From assembly GCF_004005865.1 (NCBI RefSeq), contig NZ_SACN01000001.1, forward strand, positions 2,418,001-2,482,000: a DNA stretch of 64,000 nucleotides, read 5' to 3'. The position numbers were made by a program, and so were the translations under genes. The notes under the pieces are model-generated. The model was given only the letters and a program-made list of their open reading frames with translations. It searched no databases and was not told the origin of the DNA. The DNA is from Sphingomonas crocodyli. Its GTDB lineage: Bacteria > Pseudomonadota > Alphaproteobacteria > Sphingomonadales > Sphingomonadaceae. The number at the start of each line of letters is the position of its first letter. The stretch's first letter is position 1. This document shows, piece by piece, positions 43,300-51,882 of this stretch.

Positions 43300-43376
43300 C
43301 CGTTCGTGTCGAGCGAAGTCGAGACACGTTCACAAGCGCCCAGCCAACGTGTCTCGACTTCGCTCGACACGAACGG
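43300..43376. repeat. Palindromic repeat, family D, perfect 31-base arms
   Basis: Arms 43300-43330 and 43346-43376 are exact reverse complements of 31 bases (CCGTTCGTGTCGAGCGAAGT...), separated by 15 bases and followed by a run of A. It would terminate the thioesterase operon or form a strong cruciform; it is the only copy of this family seen. Confidence 0.9.
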
Positions 43377-43406
43377 AAAAAAAGGCGCAACCGAGAGGAG
43401 AGCGTC

Positions 43407-44165
43407 ATGAGAGGCCTGAAAAACAAGCGTTTCATCATCGGCGGCGGCGCGACCGGCATGGGATCGCGGCTGGCTGTGCGGCTGATCGACGAAGGCGCGC
43501 AGGTGCTGGTGGGCGACATCAACCTGCCCGCGCTCGACACTCTGAAGGCCGAGCGCGGCGCGATCCTGACGCAGCATTACGATCTCGCCGACGAAGCCTC
43601 GGCCGAAAAGCTCGTCTCCGCCGCCGTCGAGGCGTTCGGCGGGCTCGACGGCGTCGCGATCACCGGCGCCGATCTGTCCAAGGCGACGATGGGCAACGAT
43701 CATCCCGTGCCCGACATGGACGTCGCGATCTGGGAGCGGACCAACCGCGTCAACCTGATCGGCCCCGCCGTGCTGATCCGCGCGGCGATCCCGCATCTGA
43801 AGGCGGCAGGCGGCGGATCGATCGCGGCGGTTTCATCGGGTTCGGCGTTCAACGGCATGCCCGCCCTTCCCGCTTATGCCGCGTCGAAGGCAGGGCTTCA
43901 GGCGCTGATCCGCCACGTCGCGCGGCTGGTGGGCAAGGCGAATATCCGCTGCAACGGCGTCTCCCCCGGCCTCGTCGAGACGCCGGGCGCGATGGTCAAC
44001 CTGACGCCGGACATGCGCGAGCGCGCTCTGGCCGACACGCCCCTGCCCCGCTTCGGCCAGCCGGAAGACATTGCGTCGATGCTTGCCTTCCTCCTCTCCG
44101 ACGATGCCGAATGGATCACGGGCCAGACCTTCGCGGTCAATGGCGGCGCGGGCTTCCGCGACTAA
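43407..44165 (+). CDS. SDR-family oxidoreductase
   Basis: A 252-residue short-chain dehydrogenase: cofactor motif GGGATGMG, the Tyr/Lys pair in PAYAASK, catalytic Ser in SIAAVSSGSA, and the post-active-site PG in VSPGLVE. The usual NNAG motif is replaced by AITGADLS, a variation known in some SDRs. AGGAGAG precedes the ATG. It leads an operon with the triple-barrel protein and a DMT transporter. Confidence 0.9.
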   Translation: MRGLKNKRFIIGGGATGMGSRLAVRLIDEGAQVLVGDINLPALDTLKAERGAILTQHYDLADEASAEKLVSAAVEAFGGLDGVAITGADLSKATMGNDHPVPDMDVAIWERTNRVNLIGPAVLIRAAIPHLKAAGGGSIAAVSSGSAFNGMPALPAYAASKAGLQALIRHVARLVGKANIRCNGVSPGLVETPGAMVNLTPDMRERALADTPLPRFGQPEDIASMLAFLLSDDAEWITGQTFAVNGGAGFRD

Positions 44166-44188
44166 GCGATCCTAAGGGGAGAGAGACG

Positions 44189-45157
44189 ATGATCCGGCGC
44201 TTCTACATCATGCCGCTGCGCTATGGCGTTGATGACACGCAGGTCGAGGCGTTCCGCAAGGGCTTCGACGATACCGATCGCTTCCTGCCCGGCCTCGTCG
44301 ATTCCGCGGCGGGCCTCGATTATGACAGCGACACCGTCATCTGGGAAAACAACTTCGTCGACGAGGCGGCCTATACCGGCCCTTATATGCTGCACGCCTA
44401 TCACGCGCAGATGCTCGACAATTATCTGATGGCCGACAGTCCCGAATGCATCACGCAGGACATCTACGCCACCCGCTACACCTTCGACACGCCCGCCCCG
44501 CGCATCGAAAAGGGCATACGCCGCATCGTGCTGATGAAGGTCGCCGAAGGATCGGACGCCTCCGCGATCACAGATATGGTCGCGAAGGGCGAAGGCATGG
44601 CCGCCTCGGTATTGGGTGAGGACAATGTCGGCTGGGTCTCGTTCAAGGGCCGCCCCTGGACCCACATCTGGGAACAGACCTTTGCCGACGAAGAACAACT
44701 CGACACGTATCTGCGCAGCCGCGACGGTCTCGCCACCTCCAGCAGCGAAGGCTTCGCGCGGCTCGGCCTCCCGCTCGAAAAGCTCAAGATCTTCACCTAC
44801 GATTTCACGCTTAAATCGGATGCCGCGCCCCGGCCGATGCCCGAAGACGTTTTCCCGACCTTCCTGACCTACACCGCGCGGGTCGCGGCCAAGGATGCCG
44901 ACGCTTTCATCGCCGCGATGGTGGCGGATTATGATCCGTTCATGGCCGAAAATGGCGCGCCCCTGCTCCAACGCTGGCGCACCGTCGACGATACCGGCGA
45001 CTATGCCGACATCCTGTCCAGCTGGTCGCTCGCCTCGATCGCGGCCTTCAATCCGATGCGCTTCGCCACCCATGCCGATCCGCGCTGGCTGCGTTTCGTG
45101 CAGGATGCGATGCCGATGGTTGTCGGCGGCACGCGCCGCTTCTATCGCACGGCCTGA
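44189..45157 (+). CDS. Triple alpha+beta-barrel (Dabb/NIPSNAP-like) fusion protein
   Basis: A 322-residue protein made of three ferredoxin-like barrel modules. Module 1 (~1-105): RRFYIMPLRYGVDDTQVEAFRKGFDDTDRF. Module 2 (~110-200): GIRRIVLMKVAEGSDASAITDM and ITDMVAKGEGMAASVLGED. Module 3 (~215-322): LTYTARVAAKDADAFIAAMVADY and the closing MPMVVGGTRRFYRTA. The first two resemble stress-responsive A/B barrel (Dabb) domains, which normally act as ~100-residue dimers. A single-chain trimer of barrels is unusual. Ligand and function are unknown. AAGGGGAGAGAG precedes the start. Confidence 0.78.
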   Translation: MIRRFYIMPLRYGVDDTQVEAFRKGFDDTDRFLPGLVDSAAGLDYDSDTVIWENNFVDEAAYTGPYMLHAYHAQMLDNYLMADSPECITQDIYATRYTFDTPAPRIEKGIRRIVLMKVAEGSDASAITDMVAKGEGMAASVLGEDNVGWVSFKGRPWTHIWEQTFADEEQLDTYLRSRDGLATSSSEGFARLGLPLEKLKIFTYDFTLKSDAAPRPMPEDVFPTFLTYTARVAAKDADAFIAAMVADYDPFMAENGAPLLQRWRTVDDTGDYADILSSWSLASIAAFNPMRFATHADPRWLRFVQDAMPMVVGGTRRFYRTA

Positions 45158-46092
45158 TGAACCCACCGGAACAGGATCATGGCCTCGGCCTGCGCAGCAT
45201 GATGCTCGCGCTTTCGGGCTATGGCCTGTTCGCGATCAGCGACGGCATCGCAAAGCTCGTGACCGGCCATTATCCGGGCACCGCGCTTGCTTGCCTGCGC
45301 CATCTGTTCGCAGCGGTCGGGATCGCGATCATCCTGTGGCTGCGTGAAGGGCGTGCGGGCTTCACCTTCCCCCTGTGGCGGATGCAGCTTGCGCGCGGCG
45401 CGGCCATCGCGCTCAGCACCGTCTCGGTCTTCGTCGGCCTGCGCTACATGCCGCTCGCCGCCTCCACGATGATCCAGTTCGCAAGCCCGCTGATGCTCGT
45501 GATGATCTCGGCCCTGTTCCTCGGCGAACGCGCGCCGCGCGTCACCTGGCCAGCGTCACTTCTCGCGATCATTGGCATCGCGCTGGTCATCAAGCCCGAA
45601 TTGTCCAACGTCGGCTGGGCGGGGCTGTGGCCGCTTGTCAGCGCCTTGTGTCTCGCCTTCCTCGTCCTGTTCAACCGGATGGCCGTGGGCCATGCCAGCG
45701 CGCTCCAGATGCAGTTGCTCGGATCGGGCTGCGCCCTCCCCTTCACGCTGATCGCCGCGTTGGTGGGCGATGTTTCGGGGGCGGAGGGGCTGCATCTGGT
45801 ATGGCCCAGCCTCGGCATTGTCCTTACGGCCTGCGCGATCGCCGTCGTCGCGACGGGCGGCCAGATCCTGTTGTTCATGGCCACCGAACGGACCAGCGCC
45901 GCCCACATCGCGCCCTTCATGTATTTCCAGATGCTCGTCGCGATCGTCTTCGGCGTGCTGGTATTCGGCACCTGGCCCGATGCGCTGGCAATGCTCGGCG
46001 CGTCGCTGATCGTCGCCGCCGGTCTCCTCCTCTGGCACAACAGCCGCCGCCCCGCGCTGGCGGATGCGATCGCCGAGACCTCGCACGTCTGA
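45157..46092 (+). CDS. EamA/DMT-family transporter
   Basis: A 311-residue ten-helix membrane protein with two EamA repeats (residues ~15-150 and ~155-300). Typical blocks are GYGLFAISDGIAKLVTGHYPGTAL, PLAASTMIQFASPLMLVMISALFLGERAP and TERTSAAHIAPFMYFQMLVAIVFGVLVFGTWPD. It probably exports a metabolite, as EamA members of this type do for amino acids and other small molecules. The start overlaps the previous stop by one base (TGATG), so it is coupled to the barrel protein. Confidence 0.93.
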   Translation: MNPPEQDHGLGLRSMMLALSGYGLFAISDGIAKLVTGHYPGTALACLRHLFAAVGIAIILWLREGRAGFTFPLWRMQLARGAAIALSTVSVFVGLRYMPLAASTMIQFASPLMLVMISALFLGERAPRVTWPASLLAIIGIALVIKPELSNVGWAGLWPLVSALCLAFLVLFNRMAVGHASALQMQLLGSGCALPFTLIAALVGDVSGAEGLHLVWPSLGIVLTACAIAVVATGGQILLFMATERTSAAHIAPFMYFQMLVAIVFGVLVFGTWPDALAMLGASLIVAAGLLLWHNSRRPALADAIAETSHV

Positions 46093-46357
46093 AGCTGTCC
46101 TACACCCGGTCCGATCCATAAGATCGCGACATGGCCCGCATCGCTCATCATCGGCGCACGCTGCTCACGAAAATCCGTGCGGGAGGCGATTCCGAAGCCG
46201 ACGTAGTGACAAGTTTGATAAGTTTCGTATTTCGAATTCCGCGCGACTCGCACCGCCTGTCGCCCGCGCCAAAGCTTATGCGCCTTCGCGATAAGTCCCG
46301 GAGTTGCCCCGAACCGGCGACAGGCGCACCCTCCTGTTCAAATAGAGGAGCAGGATC
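46093..46357. other. Intergenic region upstream of amidohydrolase
   Basis: 265 bases without a supported gene. It contains an AT-rich patch around 46208-46242 (AAGTTTGATAAGTTTCGTATTTCG), likely the amidohydrolase promoter. The shared GAG-N4-CTC element is not present. Confidence 0.35.
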
Positions 46358-47548
46358 ATGGCTACGCAATTGAAGCCCACCGCGCGCGATCTGATCGCCG
46401 GCATCAAGATCATCGACACCGACACGCATCTGAGCGAACCGCATGATCTGTGGACCAGCCGCGCGCCCGCCAACCTGAAAAATCTCGTCCCCCGCGTCGA
46501 TCTGTTCGAGGGCAAGCCCACCTGGATCATCGGTGAGGGCAAGCAGCTGTCGGGCATCGGCGCCAGCCCGATCTCGGTGATCAAGAAAGACGGCAGCAAG
46601 TCGCGCTCGCTGGAATTCTTCGACTGGCAGATCGGCGACGTCCATGCTGGCGCGCACAGCGTCAAGGAACGGCTCGAGGTGATGGACGAAGCGGGCATCC
46701 ACGCCCAGATCGTCTATCCCAACGTCCTCGGCTTCGGCGGCCAGCGCGGCTGGGACGCCGACGAGAATATCCGCATCGCCAGCATCGAAATCTACAACGA
46801 CGCGATGGCCGATATGCTGCAGCAATCGAAGCAGCGCATCTACGGCATGGCGCTGCTCCCCTGGTGGGATGTGAAGCGTTCGGTCGCCGAGGTGGAGCGC
46901 GCCAAGAAGATGGGCCTGCGCGGCGTCATCATCAATTCGGACCCGCAGAATAACGGCCTGCCCGATCTGGCCGAACGCCATTGGGATCCGCTGTGGGAAG
47001 CGTGCGTTGCCAACGACATGCCGATCAACTTCCACATCGGCGCGTCGGAAAGCTCGTCAGCGTGGTTCGGCAGCAGCTTCTGGCCGTCCGAGCCGCACGA
47101 CATCCGCTTCGCCATCGGTTCGTCGATGCTGTTCTTCGGCAATGCCCGCGTGATGGCGAACATCATCCTGTCGGGCATTCTCGATCGCTATCCGACGATC
47201 AAGTTCGTCTCGGTCGAAAGCGGGATCGGCTGGATCCCCTTCCTGCTCGAAACGCTCGAATATCAGCTCCACGAAAATGCTGTGACGAAGACCTTTTCGC
47301 TCACGCCGGAGGAATATTTCCGCCGCAACATCTACGGCTGCTTCTGGTTCGAACGGAAGAATATGGCCGCCACGGTGCGCCAGTGCGGTGTCGACAACGT
47401 CATGTTCGAAACCGACTTCCCGCACCCAACCTGCCTTTACCCCGAACCGCTCGAACATGCGGCCTCGGGCCTGGCGCAGCTGACCTTCGAGGAGCGCGAG
47501 AAGATCCTCAGCACCAACGCCTCGAAGCTCTACAACATCCCGCTTTGA
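46358..47548 (+). CDS. Amidohydrolase-family (PF04909-type) metal-dependent hydrolase/decarboxylase
   Basis: A 396-residue TIM-barrel protein of the amidohydrolase-2 type: IIDTDTHLSEP at the N-terminus (Asp and the second His of the usual DxHxH; the first is Thr), DEAGIHAQIVYPN, INFHIGASESSSAW, and ETDFPHPTCLYP with the Asp near the end. More metal ligands survive here than in the paralogue at 18158. Related enzymes occur in aromatic and steroid catabolism (decarboxylases and hydrolases). GAGGAG lies nine bases before the ATG. It is transcribed alone and followed by a family B repeat. Confidence 0.88.
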   Translation: MATQLKPTARDLIAGIKIIDTDTHLSEPHDLWTSRAPANLKNLVPRVDLFEGKPTWIIGEGKQLSGIGASPISVIKKDGSKSRSLEFFDWQIGDVHAGAHSVKERLEVMDEAGIHAQIVYPNVLGFGGQRGWDADENIRIASIEIYNDAMADMLQQSKQRIYGMALLPWWDVKRSVAEVERAKKMGLRGVIINSDPQNNGLPDLAERHWDPLWEACVANDMPINFHIGASESSSAWFGSSFWPSEPHDIRFAIGSSMLFFGNARVMANIILSGILDRYPTIKFVSVESGIGWIPFLLETLEYQLHENAVTKTFSLTPEEYFRRNIYGCFWFERKNMAATVRQCGVDNVMFETDFPHPTCLYPEPLEHAASGLAQLTFEEREKILSTNASKLYNIPL

Positions 47549-47553
47549 ACAGT

Positions 47554-47646
47554 CGTCATCCCGGCGGAGGCCGGGATCTCAGCGAGCATCTAGGCGGCAG
47601 TTGGTCGCAAGAACCTCCTGACATCCCGGCCTCCGCCGGGATGACG
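47554..47646. repeat. Palindromic intergenic repeat, family B copy 2
   Basis: CGTCATCCCGGCGGAGGCCGGG / CCCGGCCTCCGCCGGGATGACG arms with an internal segment CAGCGAGCATCTAGGCG. This internal segment occurs in reverse orientation in copy 3 at 60605. Confidence 0.9.
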
Positions 47647-47648
47647 GA

Positions 47649-48446
47649 TCAGGCGTAGTCCACCTTCCGCACCCCAGCCGCCGGCCCGTCGGCCGGCTTG
47701 CCCGCAAAGCATTGCGCCACCTCCATCCACGCCCGCGCGCCTGCGCCGGTCACGATCAGATCGGTGTCGTCGACATGCCGGCGCTGCGTGACGACCAGTG
47801 CGAAATCCTCGGCCGGGCCGGTGATGCTCTCGGCCCCGTCCGGGGTCCATTCCCACACCGCACCCGACGGCGCGGTCAGCGTCACGCGCGGCGGCGCGGG
47901 GCGATCGAGGCCACGGTTGCGGAAAGACCAGCCCTGCGTCCTCACCCCCAGATCGCAGATCGCACGGATGCGGTCGTGCGACGGGCGGCGGACGCGGAAC
48001 AGGTCATAAATGTCCTGCCCGTGCGCCCACACCTCCATCTGCCGCGCGGCGGCGAAGGAAGCGACGCCCATTTCCGGCCCGAACCACGGCATCCGCGTCT
48101 CGGCATCCGAAGCGGCGAAGCGCGCCAGCACCTCCTCATAGGTCGCGCGCCACGCGGCCAGTTGCTCAGCAGGCGCGAGATGGCCGAAGCGGGTGCGCAT
48201 CTCCTGGCTCAACTCGATCCCCTGCGCCTGCCCCGCACGCACCGCCTTGAACAGCTCGGCAAACTCGGCGGCGTCGCGCATCGCGATCAAGCCGAACAGG
48301 TCGACCTGGTGGAGGTGCATCACCTCGTCGGCCACGGTCCAGTCGTAGAAGACGGTGTGCTTGCCCCAATCGGCCTCGGGCAAGGTCGCCAGCCAATCGG
48401 CCAGCTCGTCATATTCCGCCTGCAGATCCGCCATCAACGCCTTCAT
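47649..48446 (-). CDS. TIGR03084-like metal-binding protein (maleylpyruvate isomerase N-terminal fold)
   Basis: A 265-residue DinB-like four-helix protein with ADEVMHLHQVDLFGLIA and QMEVWAHGQDIYDLF, the His residues of the mycothiol-dependent maleylpyruvate isomerase N-terminal fold. Members use a low-molecular-weight thiol or bind a metal; sphingomonads do not make mycothiol, so the cofactor is uncertain. The start overlaps the upstream DUF2156 stop by ATGA. It is the last gene of a three-gene operon headed by a GntR regulator. Confidence 0.82.
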   Translation of the reverse strand: MKALMADLQAEYDELADWLATLPEADWGKHTVFYDWTVADEVMHLHQVDLFGLIAMRDAAEFAELFKAVRAGQAQGIELSQEMRTRFGHLAPAEQLAAWRATYEEVLARFAASDAETRMPWFGPEMGVASFAAARQMEVWAHGQDIYDLFRVRRPSHDRIRAICDLGVRTQGWSFRNRGLDRPAPPRVTLTAPSGAVWEWTPDGAESITGPAEDFALVVTQRRHVDDTDLIVTGAGARAWMEVAQCFAGKPADGPAAGVRKVDYA

Positions 48447-49303
48447 GCTCCACCCCTTTTGCTTGCTCTGTACTTCCGAAGCTGCCCCATCGGCGCCAGC
48501 GCGCGCTTCGCCTGCGCGAAGCCCGGCTTGCCCAGATCCTGTTCGAAGTTGACGATCGCCGCCCCGCACGTTGCCGCGAACCGCGCGAACATCCACGGAT
48601 AGGCGCCGGCATGGACGCGGCGCCCCTTGGCGAAATGGACGACGCGCGATCCGTCTGCATTGGTCCCCGCCAGCAGGAACGCCGCCGGCTCCCCCGCCCC
48701 CGTCGTCACCAGCAACCCGTCGAGTCCCAGCGCCTCGCGCCGCGCCAGCGCCTCACGGCAGGCATCGAGATCGGTCATATCCGGATCGCGCCCGACATCG
48801 GCGAGCCAGCCATCGAGCACCGTCCGCGCCGACACGAGATTGGCGTCGCTCAGCGGCTCCGCGACCGGCGCCTGCTCGGCCTCGAAAGCGCGCGCCTGCG
48901 CCCGCTTGGCCTTGGCGCCATCAAGCTTCGCCAGCGCCTCGGCGCGATAGACATAGTCGGCATCGTCGTCGTTCCAGCGCACGTCGAACCCGGCCTGCGC
49001 CAGCGCATCATCGCTCAACGGATAGAGGCAGTCGACGCCATCGAGCAGCCGCGCCGCCCCCTCCGCATCGATCGACACCAGCGGCATAGCATGCCGCTCC
49101 CCATCATAGGTGCGGCCGGTGATGTGCGGCAGATCGCCATCGACGAAGCGATAGTCATGCCGGTCGCGGAACAGCCAGAGGTTCGCGAAGCCATATTCGG
49201 ACAAGGGCGACCGCAAGGGCGCGATCAGCGCCTCGATCCTCTCGCGCATGTCGAGCGACAGCGGCATTCCGAGGCCGCCGCCAGGGACGGCCTCTCCGTC
49301 CAT
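48443..49303 (-). CDS. DUF2156/GNAT-like protein
   Basis: A 286-residue protein with the DUF2156 pattern: SEYGFANLWLFRDRHDYRF, DADYVYRAEALAKLDGAKAK, and the GNAT-like C-terminal block VHFAKGRRVHAGAYPWMFARFAATCG...NFEQDLGKPGFAQAK. This is related to the acyltransferase domain of lysyl-phosphatidylglycerol synthase, but with no membrane part. I place the start at 49303 because ATG overlaps the GntR stop (TGATG); the typical domain begins at MPLSL (49267). The role is unknown. Confidence 0.78.
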   Translation of the reverse strand: MDGEAVPGGGLGMPLSLDMRERIEALIAPLRSPLSEYGFANLWLFRDRHDYRFVDGDLPHITGRTYDGERHAMPLVSIDAEGAARLLDGVDCLYPLSDDALAQAGFDVRWNDDDADYVYRAEALAKLDGAKAKRAQARAFEAEQAPVAEPLSDANLVSARTVLDGWLADVGRDPDMTDLDACREALARREALGLDGLLVTTGAGEPAAFLLAGTNADGSRVVHFAKGRRVHAGAYPWMFARFAATCGAAIVNFEQDLGKPGFAQAKRALAPMGQLRKYRASKRGGA

Positions 49304-50064
49304 CAGCGTGCCGGAAGCGCCATCGGATCGGACTGGAAGCCGCCGCTGCCCATATCGTCCTGCATCCATTCGACGACGATCGTCGAACAGCGCCGCGTGG
49401 CGAGCGAGGCCATCTCCTCATCCCCGCTCAGGATCGCGGCAACCATCTGGTTGCGGTGGAGGCGATATTGCTCGATCCGGTCGGGCCGATGCGCATAGAC
49501 GTCGTCGGTGCCGCTGACGCGCGCCGCCAGATCATAGGTGATGTTCAGGAACAGCTCGAGCAGCAGGTTGCCGCTCGCCCGCCCGATCAACCGGCCCAGC
49601 TCGCGCTCGGTCTTCAGGAAGGTCAGATAGTCGTTCGCCCCACCCTGCTCGTCGAGCGCGCGCTCCTTGTCGAGGAAGGCGCCGAGCGCGGCCAATGCCT
49701 CCGGATCGCGGTTGCGCGCGGCAAGCTGCGCGAGTTCATGGCGGATCGGCTCCACCGCGCGGACCAGTTCGCGCAGCTTGGCGTCATGCGCCTCGAGATA
49801 GATGGCGGCGATCCGCGCGACCGTGATGCTGCTCGGCCGCGAGGTGAAGTAACCGCCGTTAACGCCGCGCTTGATCTCGATCAGATGTTCCTGCGCGACC
49901 AGAGCGGCCGCCTGGCGCAGCGTCGGGCGGCTTACGCCCAGCCGGGTCATCAGCTCGTCTTCTGACCCGACCAGCTGCCCCTCCTCACGTTTCATGGCCA
50001 TATCGCGCAGCGCTCGGGCGGCCTGATCGACGGCGGACGTTCTGGGCTCCTTGGGACGGGACAT
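49303..50064 (-). CDS. GntR-family transcriptional regulator (FCD/FadR-type)
   Basis: A 253-residue regulator. The N-terminal winged helix (~12-75: AARALRDMAMKREEGQLVGSEDELMTRLGVSRPTLRQAAALVAQEHLIEIKRG) is followed by a helical FCD effector domain (~85-235). FadR-type members sense acyl-CoAs or carboxylates. The start at 50064 removes an upstream stretch without family similarity. It heads the operon with DUF2156 and TIGR03084 genes and is divergent from an SDR; the shared element lies between them, so it is a candidate regulator of it. Confidence 0.9.
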   Translation of the reverse strand: MSRPKEPRTSAVDQAARALRDMAMKREEGQLVGSEDELMTRLGVSRPTLRQAAALVAQEHLIEIKRGVNGGYFTSRPSSITVARIAAIYLEAHDAKLRELVRAVEPIRHELAQLAARNRDPEALAALGAFLDKERALDEQGGANDYLTFLKTERELGRLIGRASGNLLLELFLNITYDLAARVSGTDDVYAHRPDRIEQYRLHRNQMVAAILSGDEEMASLATRRCSTIVVEWMQDDMGSGGFQSDPMALPAR

Positions 50065-50120
50065 TCGGGCTCCTGACGATGGGACTTGCCACGTTATAAT
50101 ATTATGGCCAAAGCGCAAAA

Positions 50121-50130
50121 GAGTAATCTC
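50121..50130. promoter_or_regulatory. Shared candidate operator, site 4
   Basis: GAGTAATCTC, a palindrome GAG-TAAT-CTC, 57 bases before the GntR start and 17 before the SDR start. The flank AAAGAGTAATCTCAAAT differs in two bases from site 3 read on the minus strand (ATAGAGTTATCTCAAAT). Confidence 0.55.
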
Positions 50131-50146
50131 AAATGGGGTCGTTGCC

Positions 50147-51001
50147 TTGAGCCTTACCGGAAAGACGCTGTTCATCACGGGCGCAAGCCGGGGGATCGGG
50201 CTGGCGATCGCCCTACGCGCCGCGCGCGACGGAGCCAATATCGTCGTAGCCGCTAAGACGACCGAAGCGCACAAGCACCTGCCCGGCACGATCTATTCGG
50301 CAGCCGAAGACATCGAGAAAGCAGGCGGCCAGGCGCTGCCGATCGTCGTCGACGTGCGGCATGAGGACAGCGTTCAGGCCGCGATCGACGCGGCGGTCGC
50401 GCGCTTCGGCGGGATCGACATCCTGGTCAACAACGCTTCGGCGATCTCCAAGACCGGGGTCGAGGATAGCGAGATGAAGCGGTGGGACCTGATGAATCAG
50501 GTCAACACGCGCGGCACTTTCCTCGCCTCGAAGGCGGCGATCCCCCATCTGAAGAAGGCCGCGAATCCGCACGTCCTGACGCTGTCGCCGCCGCTTAACC
50601 TCGATCCGAAGTGGTTTGCGGGGCACGTCGCCTACACGATCACCAAATATTCGATGTCGATGGCGATGCTGGGCATGGCCGAGGAATATCGCGAGGCGGG
50701 AATCGCCTTCAATTGCCTGTGGCCGCGCGTCGGCATCGCCACTTCGGCGATCGAGTTTGCGGTCGGCAATTCGGACGAGATGCGCAAATGCCGCAAGCCC
50801 GAGATCATGTCGGACGCGGCCTACCGGATCTTCACCAAGCCGGCGCGTGAATGCACCGGCAACTTCTTCATCGACGACACCTTCCTCTACGACGAAGGCG
50901 TGCGCGATTTCGCCGCGTACAAGAATGATCCGACGTCGAAGGAATGGCGCGTGGGCATGTTCCTGCCCGATGGCGACGTTGCGCCGGAAGGGTCGCTCTA
51001 A
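50147..51001 (+). CDS. SDR-family oxidoreductase (HSDL2-like)
   Basis: A 284-residue SDR: SLTGKTLFITGASRGIG, DVRHEDSV, NNASAISKTG, the Tyr/Lys pair in AYTITK, and WPRVGIATSAIEF. The pattern resembles the N-terminal domain of hydroxysteroid dehydrogenase-like protein 2. I use TTG at 50147: earlier codons in the frame cross the operator and there is no ATG or GTG that would start it. It is divergent from the GntR gene and convergent with another SDR; their ends are nine bases apart. Confidence 0.88.
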   Translation: MSLTGKTLFITGASRGIGLAIALRAARDGANIVVAAKTTEAHKHLPGTIYSAAEDIEKAGGQALPIVVDVRHEDSVQAAIDAAVARFGGIDILVNNASAISKTGVEDSEMKRWDLMNQVNTRGTFLASKAAIPHLKKAANPHVLTLSPPLNLDPKWFAGHVAYTITKYSMSMAMLGMAEEYREAGIAFNCLWPRVGIATSAIEFAVGNSDEMRKCRKPEIMSDAAYRIFTKPARECTGNFFIDDTFLYDEGVRDFAAYKNDPTSKEWRVGMFLPDGDVAPEGSL

Positions 51002-51010
51002 CGCCCCCTC

Positions 51011-51868
51011 TTACCCCACGGGGTCCATCGGCTTGCGCCAGCCGGTGCGCATCGCGTCGCCCATCCGCATGATCATTTCGACACGGCTCTTGTCGCGGTT
51101 CGCGATCGCATTCTGCTCGTCGCGCGGATTGGCGAAGATGCGCGGCAGCCATTCACCGTCGATCTGCGCGAACAGGCTGGCGGCAGCATCTTCGGGCAGC
51201 TGGGGCAGCGGAATGCCCTCGGCTATGCCTTCCGGCGCGGGGCTGTCGGCGAACAACGTCCCCTTCTTGCGCTGCGATTCGCGGAAATTGGGGGTGTAGG
51301 TCGATCCGACCATCAGCGCGGTCGCGTCGACCCCGTGGTGGCGCAATTCCTCCCACAGCCCTTCGCCCAGGATCATCTCATAGGCCTTGGCAGCGCCATA
51401 AGTGACGTAGCTGTAGATGCCCTGATCGGCGGCGAGCGAGGAGCAGATCACGATCCCGCCGCGGCCGCGCGCCACCATCTTGCGCCCGAAATGGTGCACC
51501 AGCAGCGTCGGCGTGGTGCAGTTGACCGCGATATTCTCCAGATGCGTCGCGACATCCTGTTCCAGGAATTCGCCATGCGGTTCGGCGGCGGCATTATAGA
51601 CCATGAAGGCGATATCGATCCCGCCTAGGCCAGCCTCGATCGCATCGACGATATCGTCGCGCGCCATATCCATCGCCAGCGTCTTCGTTTGAATGCCCAA
51701 CTCAGCCTCGATCTCGCGTGCAGCCTCGATCAAAGGCGCCTCGCGTCGCGCGACCATGACAAGGTTCAGCTTGCGTCGCGCCGCCTCCGCCGCAATCGCG
51801 CGGCCCAGCCCCTGCGATGCGCCGAGGATCAGCGCCCATTCGCCATAACGTTCGCGATAGTCCCGCAT
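51011..51868 (-). CDS. SDR-family oxidoreductase
   Basis: A 285-residue short-chain dehydrogenase: GASQGLGRAIAAE, VMVARREAPL, VYNAAAEPHG in place of NNAG, catalytic Ser in VICSSLAAD, and the Tyr/Lys pair in TYGAAK. The tail is long (~80 residues after the active site). It is last in the operon MaoC-like, MAPEG, SDR (gap 14 bases), whose promoter has a shared element. Confidence 0.9.
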   Translation of the reverse strand: MRDYRERYGEWALILGASQGLGRAIAAEAARRKLNLVMVARREAPLIEAAREIEAELGIQTKTLAMDMARDDIVDAIEAGLGGIDIAFMVYNAAAEPHGEFLEQDVATHLENIAVNCTTPTLLVHHFGRKMVARGRGGIVICSSLAADQGIYSYVTYGAAKAYEMILGEGLWEELRHHGVDATALMVGSTYTPNFRESQRKKGTLFADSPAPEGIAEGIPLPQLPEDAAASLFAQIDGEWLPRIFANPRDEQNAIANRDKSRVEMIMRMGDAMRTGWRKPMDPVG

Positions 51869-51882
51869 CGCTCTCTCTCCCG

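Noticed and set aside
46131..46373. Small plus-strand frame of 80 codons before the amidohydrolase
   Set aside because: No ribosome site, no recognisable motif, and it runs into the amidohydrolase start region; more likely promoter DNA.
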